The position numbers and the translations under genes are program-made. Source: Billgrantia campisalis (lineage in GTDB: Bacteria > Pseudomonadota > Gammaproteobacteria > Pseudomonadales > Halomonadaceae). From it: DNA of 64,000 bases. This document shows positions 23,888 to 31,878 of this stretch, piece by piece (the first letter of the stretch is position 1; each line of letters begins with the position of its first letter). Under the pieces are notes generated by a model that saw only the letters and a program-made list of their open reading frames with translations, was not told where the DNA came from and searched no databases. The stretch spans positions 1 to 64,000 of the forward strand of contig NZ_JABFUC010000006.1 in assembly GCF_022341425.1 (NCBI RefSeq), given 5' to 3'.

Positions 23888-25906
23888 ATGACTGCCTTTT
23901 TCCGCCCTGAAAACGCCCTGGCCTCCCTTGCCGAAGGGGCAGGCCTGCAGGCCTGCCTGGGGAGCCTGTTCCACTACTTGCGTGCCGGCAGCCCCGAGCG
24001 GGCCAGCGAGCGGATGGATACGCTGGTGCGGCATCTGCGCGATCGACCGGAGCAGGCCCGCCGGCTGGCGGAAGGCATCTTCGGCCGCTTCTCCCGGTTG
24101 GAGATCTACCCGGCGCTGGTGCGGCTGGGGATCCTCTCCCGGGAGGGCCTGTTGCGGGAGATCACCACCCGGCTCTACGATCGACTCAACCCGCCGCCGG
24201 TGGATCGTGAGGACTCCAGCGACCTGCTGGCCAGCCTGATCACCCGCCACGACAAGCCCTGGCTCGAAGCCCTGCCCGCCGTCGCCTGGCTGCGGCTGGC
24301 CCGGGTCCTGTTGGCGGCCCTGGGTCCCGACACCCGTCACCAGGCTCGCGTGCACCTGGAAGACGAGTGCCTCTACGCCCTGGAGATGCTGGCCATCTGG
24401 GTGGCTGCGGAGGAGCTCGACCCGGAACTGATGCGCATCGATGCGCGCCTGACCCGCATCGACTCCCCCCTGATCGCCCTGCAGCGGGAGGTCCACGCCT
24501 TCGTGGAGCGGCGCTCCGCACCGCAAGATGGAATCGGCAGCGATGAAACCGAGGCCCTCGACCACCTCTGGGTGATGCTGGATCAATGCCGCGAGCAGGT
24601 CGCCCGCTTCCGGCGGCGCGGGGCCGGCAGCCTGGGGTCGTCCGCCAATGCCTCCCACCTGATCGAGCGCCTGGAAGAGACGCTCAAGCGCATCGAGAAG
24701 CTGGTCGTGCTGATCGGCCCGCAGTACCGGGTGGCCGGCCCGAGAACTGCGCTGCAGCTCTGGCAGGAGCTGCTGCTGGCGACGGCGGAGAAGGACAGCA
24801 TCCGCGCCGTATGGAAGAAGAGCACGCGAATGGTGTCGCGCAGCGTCACCCAGAACAAGAGCGACCACGGCGAGCGCTACATCTCCCGCGATCTGCCCAG
24901 CTACCTGCGGCTGTTCGCCACCGCGGCCGGCGCCGGGGTGATCATCGCCGTGATGGCGCTGATCAAGATCACCATCGAGTCATGGGGGCTGGCGCCGCTG
25001 CCCCAGGCGGTGCTGGTCAGCCTGAACTATGGGCTGGGCTTCGTGCTGATCCACCTGCTGCACTTCACCATCGCCACCAAGCAGCCCGCCATGACCGCGG
25101 CCAGCTTTGCCGCCGAGGTGGAGCGCAATCGACACGGCAAGGCCCTGGGTCGCAAGCTGGCGAGGCTGCTGCGGGACGTGAACCGCTCCCAGTGGGGCGC
25201 CGTCTGGGGGAATGTCGCCGCGGCACTGGCGACCGCCTTCGCCATCACGGCGGCCACGCTGGCGGTCAGCGGCCAGGCGCTGTTCTCAAGCGAGCAGATC
25301 GCCTATCAGCTCAGGGCGATTTCGCCGCTGCACAGCCTGGCGCTGTTCTACGCGGCCATTGCCGGTGTCTGGCTGTTCTGCGCCGGCATCATGGCCGGTT
25401 TCTTCGACAACCGCGCCGACCATATCCGCCTGGAGCGGCGGCTGGTCGGGCATCCCGCCTTGCAGCGGCTGTCGCCGACGCGACGGGAGCGGTTGGCGCA
25501 CTATCTGCACCACAACTACGGCGCCCTGGCCGGCAACTTCCTGTTTGGCGTGCTGCTCGGCATGACGGGGTATCTGGGGTATCTGCTGGGCCTGCCGCTG
25601 GACATCCGCCATGTGGCCTTTGCCTCGGCCAACCTGGGCTTTGCCAGCTTCAGCGATTTCCAGGGCTGGGGGAGCTTCCTGGTCGGGCTGCTGTTCGTGA
25701 TGATGATCGGCTTCGTCAACCTCTGGGTGAGCTTCGCGCTGGCGCTGATGGTGGCGTTGCGCTCGCGGGGCTGTCGGATCGAGTCGAGCACCCTGCTGAG
25801 CGGCGTCAAGGAGGAGTTTCGCCGCGAGCCCCTGCGGTTCTTCCTGCCGACAGTTCGTTCCAGCAGGAAGGGCGGCGCCGGGGCAGGGCATCAGGAACGG
25901 CAGTGA
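23888..25906 (+). CDS. Gcr/'site-specific recombinase' family membrane protein
   Basis: A 672-residue protein of the family annotated as site-specific recombinase Gcr. The N-terminal third is soluble and helical; from about residue 340 there are six or so hydrophobic segments (for example YLRLFATAAGAGVIIAVMAL and FLFGVLLGMTGYLGYLLGLP). No tyrosine or serine recombinase catalytic pattern is visible, so the family name is probably misleading and this should not be taken as a mobile element. The true role is unknown; membrane location is likely. It stands alone between the terminator and the metallopeptidase gene. Confidence 0.82.
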   Translation: MTAFFRPENALASLAEGAGLQACLGSLFHYLRAGSPERASERMDTLVRHLRDRPEQARRLAEGIFGRFSRLEIYPALVRLGILSREGLLREITTRLYDRLNPPPVDREDSSDLLASLITRHDKPWLEALPAVAWLRLARVLLAALGPDTRHQARVHLEDECLYALEMLAIWVAAEELDPELMRIDARLTRIDSPLIALQREVHAFVERRSAPQDGIGSDETEALDHLWVMLDQCREQVARFRRRGAGSLGSSANASHLIERLEETLKRIEKLVVLIGPQYRVAGPRTALQLWQELLLATAEKDSIRAVWKKSTRMVSRSVTQNKSDHGERYISRDLPSYLRLFATAAGAGVIIAVMALIKITIESWGLAPLPQAVLVSLNYGLGFVLIHLLHFTIATKQPAMTAASFAAEVERNRHGKALGRKLARLLRDVNRSQWGAVWGNVAAALATAFAITAATLAVSGQALFSSEQIAYQLRAISPLHSLALFYAAIAGVWLFCAGIMAGFFDNRADHIRLERRLVGHPALQRLSPTRRERLAHYLHHNYGALAGNFLFGVLLGMTGYLGYLLGLPLDIRHVAFASANLGFASFSDFQGWGSFLVGLLFVMMIGFVNLWVSFALALMVALRSRGCRIESSTLLSGVKEEFRREPLRFFLPTVRSSRKGGAGAGHQERQ

Positions 25907-26082
25907 ACCTGCCGGTGAGGTGGTGCAGGGAGCATGAGCCCAGGGGCCTGTCGCTGTTCCGTTGGGCAGCGATGGCTGGCGGGGTGTCGACTGGATCAAT
26001 GATAAGCTGCCAGAGGTAGCAGCATACAGCTCTATCGCTCCCCGGGGCCTGCCGCTCCGATCATCGTTCAGGAGCCACTGCC

Positions 26083-27048
26083 ATGCGCGTCTTTGCCAAC
26101 CCGGTCGGTTCTGGGTCTCTGTGGTTCGACAACCTTGCCACTGCCACCGGTACGCCGGTTGCCTATGATCCTCAGGCCAGGGCCTTCATTACCATGCCGC
26201 CTTTCTGCGCCAATCGCGATGTAATCGGCTGCAACTGGATCGCCCCCAAGCAGGGCGCCTTCTGTCGGGCCTGCGCCATGACTGAGCTGGCCCCGGATAC
26301 CTCCATTCCCAATGCCGTTCCTCACTGGGCCAAGACCGAAGCCGCCAAGCGTTGGGTGCTCGACAACCTGGGGCGCTGGAACTGGTTTCGACCAGAGGAT
26401 CCCGGTGCTCGCCCCGTATTTCACATGCTGGCTGAGGGCCACACCCCGGTGCCCATGGGGCATGTCGGGGGCGTGGTGACGATCAGTGTGGCGGAGGCAG
26501 ACCCGATCTTGAGTACTACCCGCCGCGAGGCCCTGGAAGAGCCCTATCGCACCATGATCGGCCATATGCGTCACGAGATTGCGCATATGCTCTGGTGGCG
26601 ACTCAGCCTACGGGACGATTTTCTCGACGCCTTCCGAACCACGTTCGGCGACGAGCGGCAGGACTATCCCGCGGCGCTCACGCGACACTATCACGAAGGG
26701 CCACCGCTTGATTGGCGCTCAAACTTCGTCAGCACCTATGCCTCCGCTCACCCCCACGAGGACTGGGCTGAAACCGCTTCCCACCTGCTACATCTCACCG
26801 ATATCGCCGATAGTTTCGTTGCCGCAGGTCTCTCCTCTGCCGATCTGCCGCACCCCGGATGGGACCCCTACATGGAGGCGGATGCCGAGCATTTGATCCA
26901 CGTGGCGACGCATCAGGTCATGGCGGTCAATCACATCAATCGTGCGATGGGGCTTTCGGATCTCTACCCCTTTGTGCTTTCCCAAGCGGTGCGCCGCAAA
27001 CTCGTCTTCATGCACAGCTGGCTGCGCAGGGGTGCCCAGGGCCTTTGA
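26083..27048 (+). CDS. Putative zinc metallopeptidase with N-terminal zinc ribbon
   Basis: A 321-residue protein. An N-terminal zinc-ribbon-like set (Cys42, Cys50, Cys61, Cys64) is followed by the metallopeptidase motif HEIAH (164-168) in GHMRHEIAHMLWW. Further conserved acid residues (HPHEDWAET) may supply the third metal ligand. It matches a family annotated as putative zinc-binding metallopeptidase, whose substrate is not known to me. No signal peptide. The ATG has CAGGAG eight bases upstream. It is followed by, and converges on, an ATP-grasp ligase gene. Base composition looks somewhat less GC-rich than in the backbone genes. Confidence 0.82.
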   Translation: MRVFANPVGSGSLWFDNLATATGTPVAYDPQARAFITMPPFCANRDVIGCNWIAPKQGAFCRACAMTELAPDTSIPNAVPHWAKTEAAKRWVLDNLGRWNWFRPEDPGARPVFHMLAEGHTPVPMGHVGGVVTISVAEADPILSTTRREALEEPYRTMIGHMRHEIAHMLWWRLSLRDDFLDAFRTTFGDERQDYPAALTRHYHEGPPLDWRSNFVSTYASAHPHEDWAETASHLLHLTDIADSFVAAGLSSADLPHPGWDPYMEADAEHLIHVATHQVMAVNHINRAMGLSDLYPFVLSQAVRRKLVFMHSWLRRGAQGL

Positions 27049-27140
27049 ACGCACAGGCGATGTCGGCAACGCTTCGCTCCTCGTTGGAGTCTGGCACGCA
27101 GCTAACCGAAGTCCACTGGGCTCGGAGGGTTGTTGCAGCG

Positions 27141-28448
27141 CTAGACGTAGAAGTCCAGCTCCTCTTGAGCCTTGAGCAGGTCCCGCATCGTGATCGGGTC
27201 GTCACCGAAGAAGAACAACAGGCCCCAGTGTGTGCCAAAAGCCGAGCGGTCCGGCACCGTTTCTTCGGTCGGCGCCACTAGCTCGTGGGACTCGAAGTAC
27301 GGGTGCTCGATGGTTTCCTTCGGCATCTCCAGCTTGCTGACAACGCGGCGCCTGGGGTAGACGCCAAAGCAACCCGCGTAGCCTTTCGCGTCGACCACTT
27401 CCCGAGGGAAGAACGCATCGACCTCCTCCTGGGTGCTCTTGGGGTCGAAAACCAGCATCGATGCCTGATAGGCGCTGAACCCGTAGGCGCGCTCGATGAG
27501 CTCGAAGGCCTTGAAGCCGGGTGGGCGATAGGCGACCTCACCGAAGTACATTTCGCCGTCCGCCGCCACGAAGTACTCGGGGTGGATCAGGCCAAACTGG
27601 ATGTCGAACGTCTTGATCAGCTTCTCGATCTGCTTGGTGATGGCGGGACGCCAGCTCTCGAGCTCCCGTGTGGCGGGAACGAATACCGAATACCCCAGGG
27701 TCACGTACTCGGAGATATTGAGGAACTTGATCTTGCCATCATGGATCCAGGCCTCGACGGCAAATTCCCAGCCATCGAGGTGGCTTTCCATCAGCAAGGG
27801 GTACTCTTCGGGCGGAATGCTGTCGATCTCATCAATCTTGCGGATCATGCGGTGTCCAAGGCAGCCGGCCTTGTCGAAGGCCTTGACATGAATCGGGTCA
27901 TCGGGGTCGCCGTCGAGCTTGAGCAGCGTCTGGTTGACCCGCTTCATGAAGCGGATGATGTCATCTTTCTCGTGGGCTTCCTCGAAGATACCCACGCGAA
28001 TGCCGCCCAGCTGGGCGCGTCGCTTCATCAGTGCCTTGTCCCGGAACAGGATGGACTGTCCGAACATGCGGGGGTTGTCCATCAGGACGGAGTTGATCGC
28101 GCCGGACCATTCGACGGTTTCCTCGAACAGCGGTATGGCCACGTCAACGCCTTCTTCCTTGAGCCGCTGCGCAATCTCCACGGAGCGATCATTCAGGCGC
28201 AGGAAGTCCCACTGCATGTACGGGATCTTGTTGGCTTCACAGAAATCGGCGGCCCAGTCGGGCGCCACCACCAGGTAGCGGCGGTCAAACTTCTGTGCGG
28301 CCTTGATGGCATTAACGCTCCAACCCAGCAGCGCGATATACCCCTTGCTGGGGTCCTTGGGCGTTTCGGTTCCTTTGACCGAATCCATTGTCGGGTCGAG
28401 CCAGCCTGAAACGTCTTTGGAGGTCGGGGTTTCTGATGCGGTCGACAT
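27141..28448 (-). CDS. ATP-grasp ligase-like protein (carnosine synthase/biotin carboxylase-like fold)
   Basis: A 435-residue protein with ATP-grasp features: a pre-ATP-grasp domain (YIALLGWSVNAIKAAQKF), a central ATP-binding domain (residues ~130-330) and a metal-binding C-terminal motif GEVAYRPPG that parallels the E-x-x-R-x-x-G of amide-bond-forming ATP-grasp enzymes. Such enzymes join a carboxylate to an amine with ATP. Substrates are unknown. The ATG at 28448 has the site AGAAGGAGAACAAC. The gene is monocistronic as far as can be seen, convergent with the metallopeptidase. Third-position GC looks lower than in the housekeeping genes, consistent with acquisition. Confidence 0.78.
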   Translation of the reverse strand: MSTASETPTSKDVSGWLDPTMDSVKGTETPKDPSKGYIALLGWSVNAIKAAQKFDRRYLVVAPDWAADFCEANKIPYMQWDFLRLNDRSVEIAQRLKEEGVDVAIPLFEETVEWSGAINSVLMDNPRMFGQSILFRDKALMKRRAQLGGIRVGIFEEAHEKDDIIRFMKRVNQTLLKLDGDPDDPIHVKAFDKAGCLGHRMIRKIDEIDSIPPEEYPLLMESHLDGWEFAVEAWIHDGKIKFLNISEYVTLGYSVFVPATRELESWRPAITKQIEKLIKTFDIQFGLIHPEYFVAADGEMYFGEVAYRPPGFKAFELIERAYGFSAYQASMLVFDPKSTQEEVDAFFPREVVDAKGYAGCFGVYPRRRVVSKLEMPKETIEHPYFESHELVAPTEETVPDRSAFGTHWGLLFFFGDDPITMRDLLKAQEELDFYV

Positions 28449-28961
28449 ATGTTGTTCTCCTTCTGCCCTGGGCAGAATTGGCGCTCGATGGCAAGCGGTC
28501 TCATCGAGCTCAAGTGCCAGGTATCTGAGGCTAGCGCCCCGACGCCCGGTTCTCTCGGGCCAGACGCATGGCACGACCTATTTCAACGGCGGGAATATCG
28601 GCCGGCTCGCCCGTTTTATGAGCGGATCATAGTGAAAGACATGGAGTCGGGGTGCGAACTGGGTCGCCGGTTGCGGATTGATCACCGGAATTTGCCGTAG
28701 TAAGAGGGTATCCAGTCCTCTGGCATCGAACATCAGGGGGGAGGCGTCTGCAACGGCATTCGCGACGGCAAGCCGCCCGATGGCGGCGTCGAGCGGCTTG
28801 GCAAGCTCGTCTGGGGAGCCATTGTCATGGTGGGCGGAACCGCGAAAATCTGCGCTCATACATTCACACTCTGCCCAATCTCGCCGGATGTCAATCTGAT
28901 TTGCCGGGGCCATGCTTAGGGCATTTTGCCCTTCGCCGGGTCGATTGCCGTGGCGCCCATG
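28449..28961. other. 513-bp intergenic region, no supported gene
   Basis: Between the ATP-grasp gene and the end of the lipase gene. Open frames up to about 110 codons exist but lack a ribosome site and family resemblance. The promoter of the ATP-grasp gene must lie at its left end. Confidence 0.5.
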
Positions 28962-30032
28962 TCAGTGGCAAAGCGCCTCGTGGGCCTGGTCGCGGCGCGT
29001 CTCGTGGCCGGAGGGCAGGTCGGCGGCGGTGTCCAGCAGCCAGGCAGCGATGTCCGCCTCGACCTGTTCCCGGCCGCTGTAGCGGGTCAGCATATGGTAG
29101 CCATCGGGGTAGAGCGCCAGGCGCCAGGGCGGCTCGCCCTGCGTCTCCTGTGGTGAAGGGAGGCGTTCGAGCAGGGCGCAGAAGGCCTCGGGCGGGATCA
29201 CCTGATCCTCGTCGCCGTACAGGATAAGGGCGGGGCCGGGCAGGTCCGGGGCGGCGTCCAGCGCCCGGTCCATGGTGTCGGTCACCCCGTGCAGGGTGTC
29301 CATCCGGGCCCGGCGCAGGATCAGCGGGTCCTCGGCCAGCATCCGGCGTATCTCGGGGTCGTCGGTGGGCTCGATGCCCAGCTGCCGCGCGGTCTGTACC
29401 GAGAACGAGACCGAGGGGAACAGCCGGACCCCCAGCCAGAGGCCAAGCCGCTGGTACCAGGGCATGGCGGTCTGGCCCCAGGTCGCCGGGGCGATCAGTA
29501 CGCTGCCGGCCACCGGCGGCGGGGCGTCATCGGTCATCGCCAGCATGACCACCGCCGCCCCCATGCTCTTGCCGATCAGGTAGAGCGGGGTCTCCGGATA
29601 GCGCTCCTGCAGCAGCCCTACGAGCAGTTCCACGTCCTTAACCAGCCGCCCATGGCCGGGCCAGATCCGGCGCTGCGCGGTGGTGCCGAAGCCGCGCTGG
29701 TCATGGGCATAGACGCGGATCCCGTGGGGCGCCAGCGCCCTGGCGAGCACCTCGAAGCTGCCGCCATGGTCGTTGAAGCCGTGCACCGCCAGGGCCACGG
29801 CACGCGGGTCCCCCTCGGCGGGCCAGTGCCGCAGCGGCAGGCGGTAGCCGTCATCGGCGATGACATGAAAGGGGGTGAGATGGGGCTGCTCGGTGCCGGG
29901 GCCGGGGGCCTGCAGGCTGGCGCGGCTGACGCAGCCGGCGATGCTGAGTGCCAGGCTGGCGCCCAGCGCCAACAGCGCAACGCTGCGCCTGAGCGCTGGT
30001 GGTCGTACGCGAGGATAAGGCCTGGGATTCAT
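28962..30032 (-). CDS. Alpha/beta hydrolase lipoprotein, monoglyceride lipase-like
   Basis: A 356-residue hydrolase with a lipoprotein signal: a hydrophobic stretch and lipobox SIAGC near residues 29-33. The catalytic domain follows the lysophospholipase/monoacylglycerol lipase pattern: VHGFNDHGGSFEVLARAL, AHDQRGFG, nucleophile GKSMGA, ILYGDEDQVIPPEA with the acid, and the histidine in YPDGYHML. Probably anchored in the outer or inner membrane facing the periplasm. Its ATG overlaps the stop of the small winged-helix gene (ATGA), so the two are translationally coupled. Substrate: acylglycerol or lysophospholipid by family. Confidence 0.88.
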   Translation of the reverse strand: MNPRPYPRVRPPALRRSVALLALGASLALSIAGCVSRASLQAPGPGTEQPHLTPFHVIADDGYRLPLRHWPAEGDPRAVALAVHGFNDHGGSFEVLARALAPHGIRVYAHDQRGFGTTAQRRIWPGHGRLVKDVELLVGLLQERYPETPLYLIGKSMGAAVVMLAMTDDAPPPVAGSVLIAPATWGQTAMPWYQRLGLWLGVRLFPSVSFSVQTARQLGIEPTDDPEIRRMLAEDPLILRRARMDTLHGVTDTMDRALDAAPDLPGPALILYGDEDQVIPPEAFCALLERLPSPQETQGEPPWRLALYPDGYHMLTRYSGREQVEADIAAWLLDTAADLPSGHETRRDQAHEALCH

Positions 30033-30331
30033 GGCACTCGGGGATAGCCAAGGGCCAGGCGGATTCGGTCCGCATGGGCTGATACCCAGTCGGGATCGAT
30101 AGGCCCCCAGTCGCGGATCACATAGTGGCCACTGTTGTGTGGTTCGCCCGCCTGATGCACGAACGCGCAGTGGATATCGAGTTCGCCCAGTGCCTTGAGG
30201 GTGTCCTGGGCCGTGCGACGCGGCATGCCGGTGGCGGCCGTGATGGCGGGGACGCTGGCGATGCCGATCCGGATCAGGTGTGTCACATAGAGGCGACGAT
30301 AGAAACTGGACTGGGTCTTGCTGAGCGGCAT
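30029..30331 (-). CDS. Small winged-helix DNA-binding protein
   Basis: A 100-residue protein. Residues ~10-60 form a likely helix-turn-helix with ASVPAITAATGMPRRTAQDTLKALGEL, followed by HYVIRDWGPIDPDWV. It resembles small winged-helix proteins found before lipase genes in related bacteria; I do not know a named member. It is the first gene of the pair with the lipase (4-base overlap) and could regulate it. The start at 30331 is the ATG that gives MPLSKTQSSFYRR. Confidence 0.72.
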   Translation of the reverse strand: MPLSKTQSSFYRRLYVTHLIRIGIASVPAITAATGMPRRTAQDTLKALGELDIHCAFVHQAGEPHNSGHYVIRDWGPIDPDWVSAHADRIRLALGYPRVP

Positions 30332-30545
30332 GAGGGCTTCCTGAGGGGCGCGCTGGGGCTTTTCCCGCCAGGGTAGGCGAGTCGGTGGGGGCGGGCAACA
30401 GGAGCGATCGCCAGTCAAAGCACGCCGCACCCTTGTTCGAGATCAAGTCGTTCCTGTGGAAATCTACCATGCTGAAAGAAGTGCTGGGTTCCCGTCGTCA
30501 GTCGGGTTGCCCCAGCTGTCGGGCATAAGCGTGGAGGCAGGAGCG

Positions 30546-31850
30546 ATGTCCTGGAACGTGTTCGTAATCGGGCTCGATGCGCTCAGCCAGCGGCTGCTGC
30601 CGCAGCTGCGACACGCCGACGATTATGCCTTCTATGGCCTGCTGTCGCTGGATGAGGTGGTGCGAGCCAGGCAGTACCCCTTCAATCGTCTCGTGCAGGA
30701 TGCGCTGGTGCAGCTGGAGCGCTTTCCCGGCTCGGTGGACGCCATCGTCGGCTACTGGGACTTCCCAACCAGTGCACTGCTCCCGGTGCTGCGTCGCCAC
30801 CTCGGGCTGCCCGGCCCCTCCCTGGAGGCGGTGCTCAAGTGCGAGCATAAGGTCTGGAGCCGGCTCGAGCAGCTGCGCTCGGTGCCGGAGTGCATTCCGG
30901 CCTTCCAGGCCGTCGATCCCTTCGATGAGCGCGCAGTGGACAGCATTCGTATCGACTATCCTTTCTGGATCAAGCCGGTGAAGGCGCACTCATCTCATCT
31001 GGGCTTCCATGTCGCCGATGCGGTGCAGCTGCGCGAGGTGCTGCCGCAGATCCGCGCGGGTATCGGCCGTTTCGGCCGGCCTTTCGACGAGGTGATGGCG
31101 CAGGCCGAGCTGCCCGAGGAAGTAGCAGCGGTGACCGGGCACCACTGTATCGCCGAGTCGATCATCTCACACGGTCGGCAGTGCACACTGGAAGGCTACG
31201 TACAGCATGGCATGGTGCACCTGACGGGCGTTGTGGATAGCGTTCGGGATCATCGGTATCGCTCGGTGCTGATGCGCTACGAATATCCCTCGATGCTGCC
31301 CGCGGCGGTTCAGCAGCGCATGTTCGATGCTACCCGGCGCTTCATCGAGTGGATTGGCTATGACGATGCGCCGTTCAACATAGAGTTCTACCACGATCCA
31401 GAGCAGGACCGCATCTGGCTGCTGGAAATCAATGCGCGGGTCTCCCGCTCCCATGCGGCGATCTTCCAACTGGTCGACGGCGCACCGCATTTTCAGGTGA
31501 TGGTGGACGTGGCGCTGGGCGTCGCACCGCGCATGCCGCACCGGGAGGGGCTATATGCCGTTGCCGCCAAGCAGATGCTGCGGGTCTTCGAGGACGGCAT
31601 CGTGCGTCGGGTGCCGACGGTCGAAGAGGTTCGGCTGGTCGAGCAGACCTTTCCCGGTACCCAGGTCGAGATCAATGTCGATGAGGGGATGCGGCTATCC
31701 GATATGCGCCACCAGGATGCCTTCTCCTGGGAGTTAGCCACCCTGTTCGTGGGTGCCGAAAGCCACGACGAGCTGCTGGCCCGTATCGCGCTGTGCCGCG
31801 AGATGCTGCCGTTCGATATCGAGCCGCTGGTCGTCAACTCAAGCGCTTGA
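30546..31850 (+). CDS. ATP-grasp domain protein, partner of the CocE-like hydrolase
   Basis: A 434-residue protein. An N-terminal pre-ATP-grasp domain (NVFVIGLDALSQRLLPQL) is followed by an ATP-binding core and the metal-ligand motif LLEINARVSRSHA near residue 317, the E-x-N-x-R pattern seen in biotin carboxylase and carbamoyl-phosphate synthetase relatives. A ribosome site GGAGGCAGGAGCG precedes the ATG at 30546. The next gene, a CocE/NonD hydrolase, begins 28 bases later, so both probably form one operon. It is not close in sequence to the ATP-grasp protein at 27141-28448. Substrate unknown; the pairing of a ligase with a hydrolase of acyl or peptide bonds is the main clue. Confidence 0.8.
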   Translation: MSWNVFVIGLDALSQRLLPQLRHADDYAFYGLLSLDEVVRARQYPFNRLVQDALVQLERFPGSVDAIVGYWDFPTSALLPVLRRHLGLPGPSLEAVLKCEHKVWSRLEQLRSVPECIPAFQAVDPFDERAVDSIRIDYPFWIKPVKAHSSHLGFHVADAVQLREVLPQIRAGIGRFGRPFDEVMAQAELPEEVAAVTGHHCIAESIISHGRQCTLEGYVQHGMVHLTGVVDSVRDHRYRSVLMRYEYPSMLPAAVQQRMFDATRRFIEWIGYDDAPFNIEFYHDPEQDRIWLLEINARVSRSHAAIFQLVDGAPHFQVMVDVALGVAPRMPHREGLYAVAAKQMLRVFEDGIVRRVPTVEEVRLVEQTFPGTQVEINVDEGMRLSDMRHQDAFSWELATLFVGAESHDELLARIALCREMLPFDIEPLVVNSSA

Positions 31851-31878
31851 GCCGGGCCGGATAGGGGGGGGTAACGGC

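Noticed and set aside
23888-25906. Gcr 'site-specific recombinase' as a sign of a mobile element
   Set aside because: The protein is a polytopic membrane protein without recombinase catalytic residues, and no att sites, integrase or transposase is nearby.
28578-28913. 111-codon frame in the gap before the ATP-grasp gene
   Set aside because: No ribosome site and no recognisable domain; not strong enough to list as a gene.
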